From: Bin80 sp965207565
GTDB lineage: Bacteria > Bacteroidota > Rhodothermia > Rhodothermales > Bin80
Length of the DNA stretch: 64,000 nucleotides
Assembly (NCBI GenBank): GCA_965207565.1
Contig: CBDBMQ010000025.1
Span: forward strand, 13,239 to 77,238
Reading direction: 5' to 3'
The translations under genes and the position numbers were made by a program. Positions 38,705 through 48,800 of this stretch are shown one piece after another. The first letter of the stretch is position 1. Each line of letters starts with the position of its first letter. The notes beneath the pieces are model-generated. The model had not been told where the DNA came from, ran no database searches, and was given only the letters and a program-made list of their open reading frames with translations.

Positions 38705-41700
38705 ATGACGTGGATCATAGCATTGTTCACACTCTATGACCATGGCTACAGTCTTGTAGCTCGCGCGAAACGTGCGCTGATTCTTGTCGGTTTATTGGCA
38801 ATCTATCTTCCTGTTGTCGCCCTGGGGCAGGAGCAAACGCCGAAAATACAAATCCATACCGGGGCGGACTTTCGGGCATTATCCCAATTCGAGCACACAG
38901 GCTTTTGAAAAAAGTAGCCAGAAGGTCGTGAGTTATAGTCTTGTTGTTGATCACAGGGAGTCGCCTCACCCGTCTGGAGCGATTGGTCTAAGCGAATCAG
39001 ATCCGATGGAAGGACCATCTCCTTACATCCCTGCCCAGGATTTAAATATTGGTGACTCAGAGTTGACTACCAATGCAGTTGGATTTGAGGGAAACAGGTT
39101 GCGGAGTTTACACCAGATGATCCAGAATGCCCAGAACTCGGTGACGGTTCTGGAAGGGAATTCAAAAACATTCGAGGTTGACCTTGATTCTCAACCCTCA
39201 GACACTGTAACGGTCACCATTACGGGTCATGAAAACACGGACTTAATCGTAGCTCCGGTGCTGACGTTTACTCCTATGAATTGGAATTTACGGCAACCGG
39301 TGCGTGTAACTGCAAACCCAGATCCCGATGAGGTGGATGATCAGGTGGCGTTAGTGCTCACGGCTTCGGAGGGAGGTGCAAATCCATCAAAAGTGGATGT
39401 GACGATTATAGACGTCGAACGGTCGTGGGAACTATCACCTCAGTCGCTTCAAGAGGGTAGCTGGACAAGTTTCCACGTTTCACTTCTTGAGGTATTGGCA
39501 CCACCTTCAGGTGATGTGACATTCACGGTTACCGGGCATGAAAATACAGATATACGCCCGAGTACGACATTGACGTTTCCAGTAAATTCTTGGCGGGTAA
39601 GGCAAAGGATAGTGTTAACAACAGAATTGGATAATGATCTTGTGGATGATGACATAACGCTGACGCTCACGGCATCAGGAGGAGGCTATAGTGGCTTGAA
39701 GTATACAATGGATGTGACGATCATTGATAGGCCTCCAGAAGAGATATTGATTCCAGAGGGAGATACGCAAGAGATTCATTTTAGGTTAAAGTCAGACGGG
39801 CCAAGTAGTGAGATTGACCATATAGCAACCTTTGACCGGTATGATGATACGGATTTGACGGTGGATCCAACCCAGTTGATCTTCAGATCAGAAACTTGGC
39901 AGCCTTGTATTTTTGAAGGTCGAAGGACCTTCTGTACTGATTTTGAAACGGCAGAGTTGACGGCGATGGAGGATGGCGATGCTGTGGATGACCAAAATAC
40001 TATGAGATTAATGGTCACGGGTCCGCCAGGGAACCTGTTCATAGGTGTTAGTCGACTGATTAATGTGAGGATTGAAGACAATGATGTCTCGAGGCTGGTG
40101 ATAGGATCATCAAATTTGGAGATTGATGAGGGGGGCAGTGGAGAATTCACTGTTAAGCTCTCGGATCCGCCTTCGGAAGATTCAGGATCGAACAATGTTA
40201 CGGTGACGGTCCCCGCCTCTGTGGGGGATTTAACAGCGGATCGAACTAGTCTGATGTTTACCGCCTCAAATTGGAACATAGAGCAGACGGTGACGCTAAC
40301 GGCGGCAGAGGATGATGATTTACAAAACGATTTGGAAACACTGTGGTTGACGGCACAAGGGGGTGGCTTTGATCGCCAGAGGGGGAGGGTTGTTGTGACG
40401 ATCAGAGACAATGACGCGCCAGATCTTGTGGTCACTCCGAGGTTGGTGGAGATGCTTGAAGGAACGTCGGAGACCATTGAGATTAAACTTTCGGGGCAGC
40501 CGTCTGAAGATGTCACGGTGACGGTCAGCGGACATGCGGGAACGGGCCTGGCAGCTGTTCCCCCGAGTCCGATGCATTTGATCTTTACGCCACTGGACTA
40601 CCATATACCGCAGAGCGTGACGCTCACGGCTTCCGAGGACGACCATGACATGCTGGATGAAGACGTAACGCTGCACTTGACCGCCTTCGGCGCAGAATAT
40701 ACTGGGGAAATCGCCAACGTAATGGTAACGATCACGGACAACGATGCGTCGGGGATTGTGGCTCCAGCATCAGTGACCATGGAGGAAGGAAGCGAGAAGA
40801 TGTTTGGGGTTGCACTCACGCTTCCGCCTGCAGGTACGGTCACTGTAAAAATCAGCGGACATGAGGGTACGGATCTGGCTGCTGCCCCCCCGAGTCTGAT
40901 GTTTACGCCAACGAATTACCGCACTCCACAGTCGGTGACGTTGACAGCGGCGGAGGATGAGGATTTAGAGAACGATATGGTAGGATTAACGCTTACGGCA
41001 TCGGGCGGGGGGTATGACGGGGTGACGGCAGATATCACGGTGACGATCATGGACAACGATGAGCGGCCGGGGCCGCTTACGATCACCCTCTACGATGAAC
41101 AGGCATTGGAACATGCAGAGGCAATCCAACTGCCCATTGAACTCAGTCGTCCTGTGGATCAGGTGGTGACCGTGCAATATGCAAGCACGGACGGCACGGC
41201 AGAGACGGGCCTGGACTATATGACCTCGCGGGGGATTGTAATCTTTGATCCGGGGGCGACCCGAGGCGTGATTGAGATTGAGGTGATCGATGATAAACTC
41301 CCGGAAGAGAATGAGTCGTTTATGGTGACCCTGTCAAAGCCTCGCAATGCAATTATTGCACGTGAAACGGGGACGGGCACGATCCTGGATGATGATGGTG
41401 CGAGTGCGATTCTTCGGGTGGAAGATGCGCTGGTGCTGGAAGAAGAGGGCATGGTCCGGTTCCGGGTCCTGCTGTCGCATCCGCAGCGTCAGATGATCTC
41501 GGCAGCATACCGGACCCGCGATGGGACCGCCAAGGCAGGCGAAGACTATGAAGCCTCCTCGGGGGTGGTCACGCTGGCACCGGGAACGGTGGAAGCGATG
41601 ATTGCGGTGCCACTCTTGAAGGACGGGCTGGATTGGCGCGAGGAGACGTTCACGGTGCATCTGGAGTCGTCAAAGCATGCAGAGATTGCGAAGGCGGTGG

Positions 41701-42986
41701 GGATGGCGACGATCCAGGAGTCCACCACGGTGAGTGAAGAGGTACTGGAGGCGTATGCGGCGCGGTTTGTACGGACGTCGTCGGTGCAGGTGGTGGAGGC
41801 ATTGGGAGAGCGGTTCCGCTCCGGGGCGGATGGTGCTGCGTGTGGGGCGGCGGACCGCGCAGAGATGGCCCGGCTCTGGTACTCGGCCTCCTCATGGGAT
41901 CCATCCCTGGGAGAGCTCTTGGCGGGTTGCCGCATGTCTGCAACTTCGTACAGTGGGTCGTTCAGCGTCTGGGGGCGGGGAGCATTCCGTCAGTTCAATG
42001 GACGGGATGACGATGCGTTGACGCTCCGTGGAGAGGTGACCACGGGGATGCTGGGGGCGGACTACCGCTGGCGGGGAGGTTGGCTGGCAGGGGTACTTCT
42101 GGCCCACAGTCAGGGAGAGGGATCGTTTGAGGTGGTGCAGCAGTCGGGAGAGATCACCGCAGGGTTGACGGGCGTCTATCCGTATGTATCGTACGCGCGT
42201 GCGGACTGGGATGTATGGTTGAGCGCAGGCGCGGGTCGCGGGCAGGCGGAGGTGCTGGAGTTGAAAGGGGATCTGGTGTCCAGGTTTGGAGCGATGGGGG
42301 TTCGAGGAAAATTGGTGTCAAGTGGCACGATCGGACTGAACTACCATGGAGATGTCCTGGTGACGGATGCAGAGATAAAGGATCATGAGGTGACGGCAGA
42401 GGTGTACCGGGTCCGGGCAGGTGTGGAAGCGAATGTAAAGATCAGCGATGGACTTCGTCCATTTGTGGAGGCGAATGTGCGGAGTGATGGTGGGAGTGCG
42501 GAGACGGGGGTCGGTCTGGAGTTTGGCGGGGGAATCCGGGTTGATTATCCGGCATGGCGCCTGCAGGCGGATCTGCGGACGCAGGGGCTAGTGATGCACA
42601 CGGCGGACGGGTTCACCGAGTGGGGGATCTCGGGATCCGTGCAGGTGGGCAGTCAATCGGAGGGGTTGATGATGCGTGTGCGTCCAGCGTGGGGACGGGG
42701 TCAGGGGATGTCAATGTACGGTCAGCAGACGATTCTGGATGCGGTGCCGCTCGGGGCACATGCTCACCGGACCGAGTTGGAGCTTGGATACGGCGTTCCG
42801 TGGAAAGATGGCACCGCTCGGTCCATCATGGGGGTGACTCAGTTGCATCAGGGAGTGATGTACCGGTTGGGTGGAGAGCTTTATCCATCGGAATGGTTGA
42901 CGTTCTCGGTCTTTGGTCTAGCACACGGCCGTGCAGCTGCATTGGGAGACATCGGAGTGAATGTGCGGGGATCGCTCAGGTATTAA
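38705..42986 (+). CDS. Giant Calx-beta/autotransporter-like surface protein, copy 1 (frameshifted leader)
   Basis: Predicted exported adhesin of about 1,420 residues. The leader (from ATG 38705, core ALILVGLLAIYLPVVALGQ) is in one frame and stops at 38908. The passenger and barrel are in the next frame, open from 38784 (TTG) to 42986, so a one-base shift lies between about 38830 and 38905. The passenger is a run of roughly 100-residue Calx-beta-like units ending in VTI-x-D-N-D. Two more canonical units (PLTITLYDEQALEHAEAI; VEDALVLEEEGMVRFRV) precede a C-terminal barrel of about 400 residues (from SFSVWGRGAFRQFNG) ending in NVRGSLRY, with the terminal aromatic of outer-membrane proteins. The end is shared almost exactly with copies 2 and 3. 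Confidence 0.78.
41005..42986 (+). repeat. Shared 3' block, copy 1
   Basis: Roughly 1.98 kb that is nearly base-for-base the same as 50960-52957 and 60143-62124. It encodes two Calx-beta units and the beta-barrel. Upstream of about 41000 the similarity to the other copies drops sharply. Confidence 0.93.
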
Positions 42987-43357
42987 CCCATTTTAACGTG
43001 CGCTATGGAAAGGCGCAAAAGGTGGGATAGCACTTCATTCAGTTCAACAAGGGTTTCTGAGTCAGTCATCGTTCCATTTTCAAGGGAAGGACTGGGAGCC
43101 CAACCAGTTATAGTCTTCAAAATATCCCAACTAATTCTGAAACCATGCCAATCCAAAAGCATGAGATTTGAAAAAAAGTATTATATTTCTGCCGCGTGTG
43201 GCGGGGGGCACGTCAATCCCCCTGCGATTCTAACAATTGAGGGCGATTTGTACGCGATTTTCTCGTAGAGGACATGGATCCGTTGGGCCCATCGAATTGG
43301 GAACATACAAGACCTGTTTCGAGGCCATGCCCGACTAATCTTCTTGTAGGCAGAAAA
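42987..43357. other. Gap between adhesin copies 1 and 2
   Basis: No supported gene; two short open frames here (43005-43268 and the first 28 codons of 43274) have no leader or motif. A G-rich/C-rich hairpin GGGGGG...CCCCC near 43200-43225 lacks a T run. The promoter for copy 2 should lie here. Confidence 0.35.
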
Positions 43358-43837
43358 ATGTATTCATTGATCAAACTTCGTTTGTCATTGATTGATTGGA
43401 CCGATCATTTATCTCTGGGTATCGGAGTATTCGCTGCACTTGGGATTCTGGTTGGCCACCTGTTTTTTTCAGCGACAGGAGTAACGGGGCAAGTGCCTTC
43501 CACACCGACCGCAAGCTTGCCTGTGCATCCTGTAATCGATCTGGGGATGGGCACGGATTCCAGGTATGAGAAGTTTCCAGTGGTCCCAGGGACGATACCG
43601 CCGGAAGCAGTGTTGGGCAATGACCAGATTGCAAGTGTAGATACTATCAACAGGAAAACGCCGATGGTAGGGATCAAGGACAATAGTAATCTGGAGATAT
43701 GTTTAGAGATTTCGTCGGACAGAGTATTTGCAGGAGAGTGGGTGACCGTGAAGGCAACGGTTGGACCGGGGGTGCATCAAACTGATATTACAGTTACAAT
43801 CGATTTCACTAGCCTGAATTTCCAACAGGCAACTTAA
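43358..43837 (+). pseudogene. Copy 2, N-terminal fragment
   Basis: From ATG 43358 (MYSLIKLRLSLIDW). A leader with a long basic/polar start and core GIGVFAALGILVGHLFF ends near VTGQ. It continues into a partial Calx-beta-like unit (VFAGEWVTVKATVGPG, DITVTIDFT). The last nine codons, after 43812, come from the IS, and the stop at 43835 is IS sequence. The frame is open from 43274, but those first 28 codons look non-coding. Confidence 0.75.
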
Positions 43838-45831
43838 AGTGACATTGTGTGGGTACTCAGGCCTCACAGATACGATTTAGTCCCGTTATTGTCATTTTTT
43901 TTCGTGTTTATATTTCACTATCCAACATCTTTAGCAATTCTATCACTCCCTTAAATATCCGAGATTATCCGGTTCTTGTCAAATATATTCGATTTAATCT
44001 CCTTTTATTTGATATTTGTCAGTGCGTGTATTATATTGGTATATCATAATTAATCACGCTTTTTTATGACATTTACCGACCAAGAACTTCAAAATCTCTT
44101 CCTCCAACCCCAATCCCCGATGCAACGCCAGTATGAGGCCCTGCGTGCACGATTCGTGGATCGAATGTCTTGGACGGAAATTGCTCAACAGTTTCAACTC
44201 AACCCCGGTACACTTCGCAACCTGGCTTCAGAGGTGCGCAAGTCTGGAACCCTCAGCCTGTTTGAATCGCCCATTGCCCAAAAACGCTCCCAACGAGATC
44301 AGCGGATCCTTGCACTGCGTTTGGAAGAGCAGCTCTCCAATACAGAAATTTCGAAGCGTCTGGCTGCGGAAGGAATCAACGCGGGCACCACCACCATCGG
44401 CTTGGTCCTCAAGAACGCGGGAATTTCAAAACTCCCCCGACGAATGGCACGCGCGGTGCCATCAGTGTTGAAGGCCCCCGAAGCCGATGTCCGCCAGTTC
44501 GTCCCTACCTCCGCGAAGTGGCAGACCCGTTTTGGCGGACTATTCCTCTTTGCTCGGGATCTGCAGCAGGCCCGACTGGATCCGTTACTGACCGAATGGC
44601 CCACCAGCAAGAAACTGCCTGCCCCGACCATGATCCGAGCATTGCTGGCCCTCAAGCTCTGGGGGATCGGACGGCCCTATCATGTGATGCCGGATATTCT
44701 GGATCCGGGAAGTGCCCTGTTTGCAGGGCTCAATGTGATGCCGAAAAAATCAACGCTTACCGAGTACAGTACCCGCATAGATGCCACACATTTGCGTTCG
44801 CTGATGGATGCCTGGCATGGCGTTGCACAGGGGCTGTTGCCAGCACCAGAAACCTCCTTTGATCTGGACTTCCATACCATACCCTATCATGGAGATGAAG
44901 CATTGATGCAGAAACACTTCGTCTCCAAACGGAGCCGACGGCAACGAGGCATCTTGGCCATCGTTGCCCGGGAAGCGAGTCAGCGTGCGCTCATCTACGG
45001 TAATGCACGAGTAACCAAAGCCGATCAAAATGATGCGGTTCTGGAATTCGTGGACCTCTGGGAACAACGCGCCGGGAATCCTCCCAAAGAATTAGTCTTT
45101 GACAGCCGCTTTACCACTTATGCGAACCTGAACGAACTCAATCAGCGCAATATCTACTTTTTAACCCTGCGTCGGCGAGCCCCCTCAATTGTGCACCAAC
45201 TCAATCAACGCCCGCCCCAGGATTGGAAAACCATCCGACTTCAAAATATCGGGCGCAAGTATTCCACCCCACGAATCCTGGACGAATCCATTACCGTGCG
45301 AAACTACTCAAAGAACCTGCGCCAGATTGCCATCAAAGGACTCGGACACGATAAACCAACCCTGCTGATTACCAATCGCATGGATGAACATCCCACAACG
45401 CTCGTGGACCGGTATGCCCGGCGGATGCTCATCGAAAATGCCATTGAGGACGCAATTAATTTCTTCCATATGGACGCGCTCTCAAGTACCGTGCCATTGC
45501 GGATTGATCTGGACTTACAATTGACGCTCATCGCCAGTACATTCTACCAAGTCTTAGCTCAGCGCTTGGGAGCCCGGTATGAGACCGCAAAAAGCCGTAC
45601 CATCTTCAATAAATTCGTCCATGCCCCAGCCACGATCATCTCACAGAACGATCAAATTGTGGTACGATTCACCCGACGCGCACACAACACAGAACTGCGG
45701 GCTGCCGGCTATGTTGGATCTCAAGGCCCGATCTCATGGATGCATGACCGAAAACTCATCCTTGAATACGTCTAATCCCATCCTCACTCGCATAGCATAT
45801 TGTCATAAAAAAACGTGGTTGGAAATTCAGG
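43813..45831 (+). mobile_element. Insertion sequence with CTAG target duplication
   Basis: A 2019-bp element. Perfect 14-bp terminal inverted repeats: CCTGAATTTCCAAC at 43813-43826 and its complement at 45818-45831. CTAG flanks both sides (43809-43812, 45832-45835) as a 4-bp target duplication. Excising the element plus one CTAG restores the adhesin frame. A second inverted pair, CACGCTTTTTTATGAC at 44055-44070 and GTCATAAAAAAACGTG at 45802-45817, lies inside. It directly abuts the right end but is 228 bases from the left end. One transposase gene. The family is not certain; a 4-bp duplication and CC tips would fit IS1380- or IS4-like groups. Confidence 0.9.
44066..45775 (+). CDS. DDE transposase, family uncertain
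   Basis: A 569-residue transposase. An N-terminal helix-turn-helix region (about 20-110, DRMSWTEIAQQFQLNPGTL, LSNTEISKRLAAEGI) precedes a DDE core: D in SFDLDFHTIPYHGD, D in LVFDSRFTTY, and E in LIENAIEDAINFFHMD, in the YREK-like order of IS4-type enzymes. Its ATG lies inside the inner inverted repeat at 44055-44070, so the promoter is probably in the AT-rich 228-bp left segment of the IS. The frame is intact, so the element may be active. Confidence 0.85.
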   Translation: MTFTDQELQNLFLQPQSPMQRQYEALRARFVDRMSWTEIAQQFQLNPGTLRNLASEVRKSGTLSLFESPIAQKRSQRDQRILALRLEEQLSNTEISKRLAAEGINAGTTTIGLVLKNAGISKLPRRMARAVPSVLKAPEADVRQFVPTSAKWQTRFGGLFLFARDLQQARLDPLLTEWPTSKKLPAPTMIRALLALKLWGIGRPYHVMPDILDPGSALFAGLNVMPKKSTLTEYSTRIDATHLRSLMDAWHGVAQGLLPAPETSFDLDFHTIPYHGDEALMQKHFVSKRSRRQRGILAIVAREASQRALIYGNARVTKADQNDAVLEFVDLWEQRAGNPPKELVFDSRFTTYANLNELNQRNIYFLTLRRRAPSIVHQLNQRPPQDWKTIRLQNIGRKYSTPRILDESITVRNYSKNLRQIAIKGLGHDKPTLLITNRMDEHPTTLVDRYARRMLIENAIEDAINFFHMDALSSTVPLRIDLDLQLTLIASTFYQVLAQRLGARYETAKSRTIFNKFVHAPATIISQNDQIVVRFTRRAHNTELRAAGYVGSQGPISWMHDRKLILEYV

Positions 45832-45833
45832 CT

Positions 45834-48800
45834 AGGAGGTATCTAGTCGAATCGAAGCCACTCGATGACTATGTCTTAGATCCCCAGATATATGATGATC
45901 CCATCGAAAAAAAGACGAAGTCGATCACGATCGCGGCGGGACAGAAGGAGTCCTCTCCGTTTAGCTTCCAAACTCGCCGGGATAGAGAGGGTTTTGCGTA
46001 TGTGTGGGGAACATCATCAGTGGTGGGAGGCCATCCCTTGTGTCTATGCCGCGGGTTAAGGATCGACCGTCCGACGGTCAAGCTGGATGCATTTCCAAAC
46101 CCGGTGGATGAAGGCGAGTCGGTGACGGTCACGGCAACGATTTCGAAGCACCAGTCTTCTAGGGCGGTGACGGTACCGTTGAACTACCCCAATGCTAAGA
46201 CCACTGACACGGCCGAGCTTACCGAGCCTACTGACTATACTCAATTACGTTCAATCACAATTCCAGCGGGTTTTCTGGAGGGTAGCGTAGAAATTCAGAC
46301 CCGTCTGGATGCAGATGTGGACAATGAGACATTCACGGTGGCGATTGATGAGAGCAGCTTAGCACGCGGAGTGTTTGTAGGGCATCCGAAAGAGGTAAAG
46401 GTAACGATTAATGACCATAATAGACCGGAAATTGTGGTGCTGCCGACCGAGGTCCTGGTGCCCGAAGGGGGTAGCAACACCGTGAAGGTGAATCTGCTGG
46501 GTAGGCCGACTGGTGAAGTAACGGTAACGATCAGCGATGACAAGGACTCCGATATGAGTTGGTCGGGCACGGCCTTGTCGGGCGATGCCCTGACCTTTAC
46601 TACGACGAATTGGGATATAGCACAGACGGTGACGCTGATGGCGGGGGAGGACAATGATCTTGCACACGATACGGAGACGTTAACGCTGACAGCGGCGGAT
46701 GGAGGTTACGACAATGTGACAGCAACGATTGAAGTGACGATTGAGGACAATGATGTGCCGGAGGTCAGTTTTAATCGGTCCAAGTTCAGAAGGTCCGAAA
46801 ACAAGAAGGGGTTCGATGTGGAAGTAGTCACAGATCCTCCGGCATCTTTCGATTTGATTTACAATACGGGCGGCACAGCGACCAGAGTCGAAGATTACGA
46901 CATCGAGAATTCAGGAACCTTGTCCGTGCGCGCTGACGTGCCACTAAATGTTATCCCGGTCAAGATTCGCAATGACGGTGTAGTTGAGGGGGACGAGACC
47001 GTCATCCTGACGCTGGAAGGAGGTCCGGGATACCGGGTGGGAAGTCCGAGCACATTTACGCTGACGATTGAGGACGATGACTCGGCGGCGCTGGTGGTGG
47101 ATCCAGAATCTGTGACGGTGGCCGAGGGAGGAAGCAAGAGCTACACGGTGAAGTTGGCGGCGCAGCCCTCGGCGGCGGTCACAGTGGCGGTCACGGGCCA
47201 TTCGGGGACGGATCTGACGCTGGACCAGACAACTCTGACGTTCAATCCGAGCGGGTCGAATCTCTGGAGCACGACGCAGACGGTGACAGTCACGGCGAGC
47301 GAGGATAACGATTTTGCAAATGATACGGCGACGCTGGTTCACACGGCCTCGGGGGGCGGCTACGTCTCGGTGACTGCGAACGTCGCGGTGACGGTTGAAG
47401 ACAACGACTCGGTACCTCTGGTGGTGGATCCAGAATCTGTGACGGTGGCCGAGGGAGGAAGCAAGAGCTACACGGTGAAGTTGGCGGCGCAGCCCTCGGC
47501 GACGGTCACGGTAGCGATCACGGGCCATTCGGGGACGGATCTGACGCCGGATAAGACAACTCTAACGTTCAATCCGAGCGGGTCGAATCTCTGGAGCACG
47601 GCGCAAACGGTGACGGTCACGGCAGGGCAGGATGACGATTTTGAAAACGATACGGCGACACTGGTTCACACGGCCTCGGGGGGCGGCTATGACTCGGAGA
47701 CGGCGGACGTTGCAGTGACGATTGAAGACGATGACTCGGCGTCGCTGGTGGTAGATCCAGGGGCTGTAACGGTGGCCGAGGGGGGAAGCGGGAGGTACAT
47801 GGTGAAGTTGGCGGCGCAGCCCTCGGCGGCGGTCACGGTAGCGATCACGGGCCATTCGGGGACGGATCTGACGCTGGGCCAGACAACTCTGACGTTCAAT
47901 CCGAGCGGGTCGAATCTCTGGAGCACGGCGCAGACGGTGACGGTCTCGGCGGGCGAGGATGATGATTTTGCAAACGATACGGCGACACTGGTTCACACGG
48001 CCTCAGGGGGCGGCTACGACTCGGAGACGGCGGACGTCGCAGTGACGATTGAAGACGATGACTCGGCGTCGCTGGTAGTGGATCCAGAATCTGTAACGGT
48101 GGCCGAGGGGGGAAGCGGGAGCTACACGGTGAAGTTGGCGGCGCAGCCCTCGGCGGCGGTCACGGTGACGGTCACAGGCCATTCAGGGACGGATCTGACG
48201 CTGGGCCAGACAACTCTGACGTTCAATCCGAGCGGGTCGAATCTCTGGAGCACGGCGCAGACGATGACGGTCACGGCGGGCGAGGATAACGATTTTGCAA
48301 ACGATACGGTGACGCTGGTTCACACGGCCTCGGGGGGCGGTTACGACTCGGAGACGGCGGACGTCGCGGTGACGATAGAAGACGATGATACACCGGCGGC
48401 GGTTCGTTTTATTTCGGCGGCGGGCAGCGTGGACGAAGGTGATGGTACGCGCAATGTGGAAGTCGCCATCAGTCCTGCGCCCACGGCACCCCTCACGTTG
48501 ATCTACACGCTGGGCGGTACGGCGACCGAAAACGCAGACTACAGCATTACTGGCTCCGGGACGGTTTCCGTGGCTGCTGGTGCGACCTCGGTGAATATTC
48601 CGATTGTGATTACCGATGACACCGAGGACGAGCCTGCCGAGACGGTTATCCTGACGCTGACCGACGGCACGGAGTACACGGTGGGGAGTCCGAACGTGCA
48701 TACGCTGACGATCACGGACAATGATGAGACGCCGCAGGTGAGCTTTGCTTCGTCTTCGTCGAGAGCCCCTGAAAACAAGGGTACCCACCATGTGGCCGTG

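Noticed and set aside
37114..43140. Shared 14-mer CCAACTAATTCTGA at 37114-37127 and 43127-43140
   Set aside because: Several 14-base matches are expected by chance in 64 kb, and the flanks do not match.
43195..43230. GGGGGG...CCCCC hairpin as terminator of adhesin copy 1
   Set aside because: It lies over 200 bases past the stop, has a mispaired stem and no following T run.
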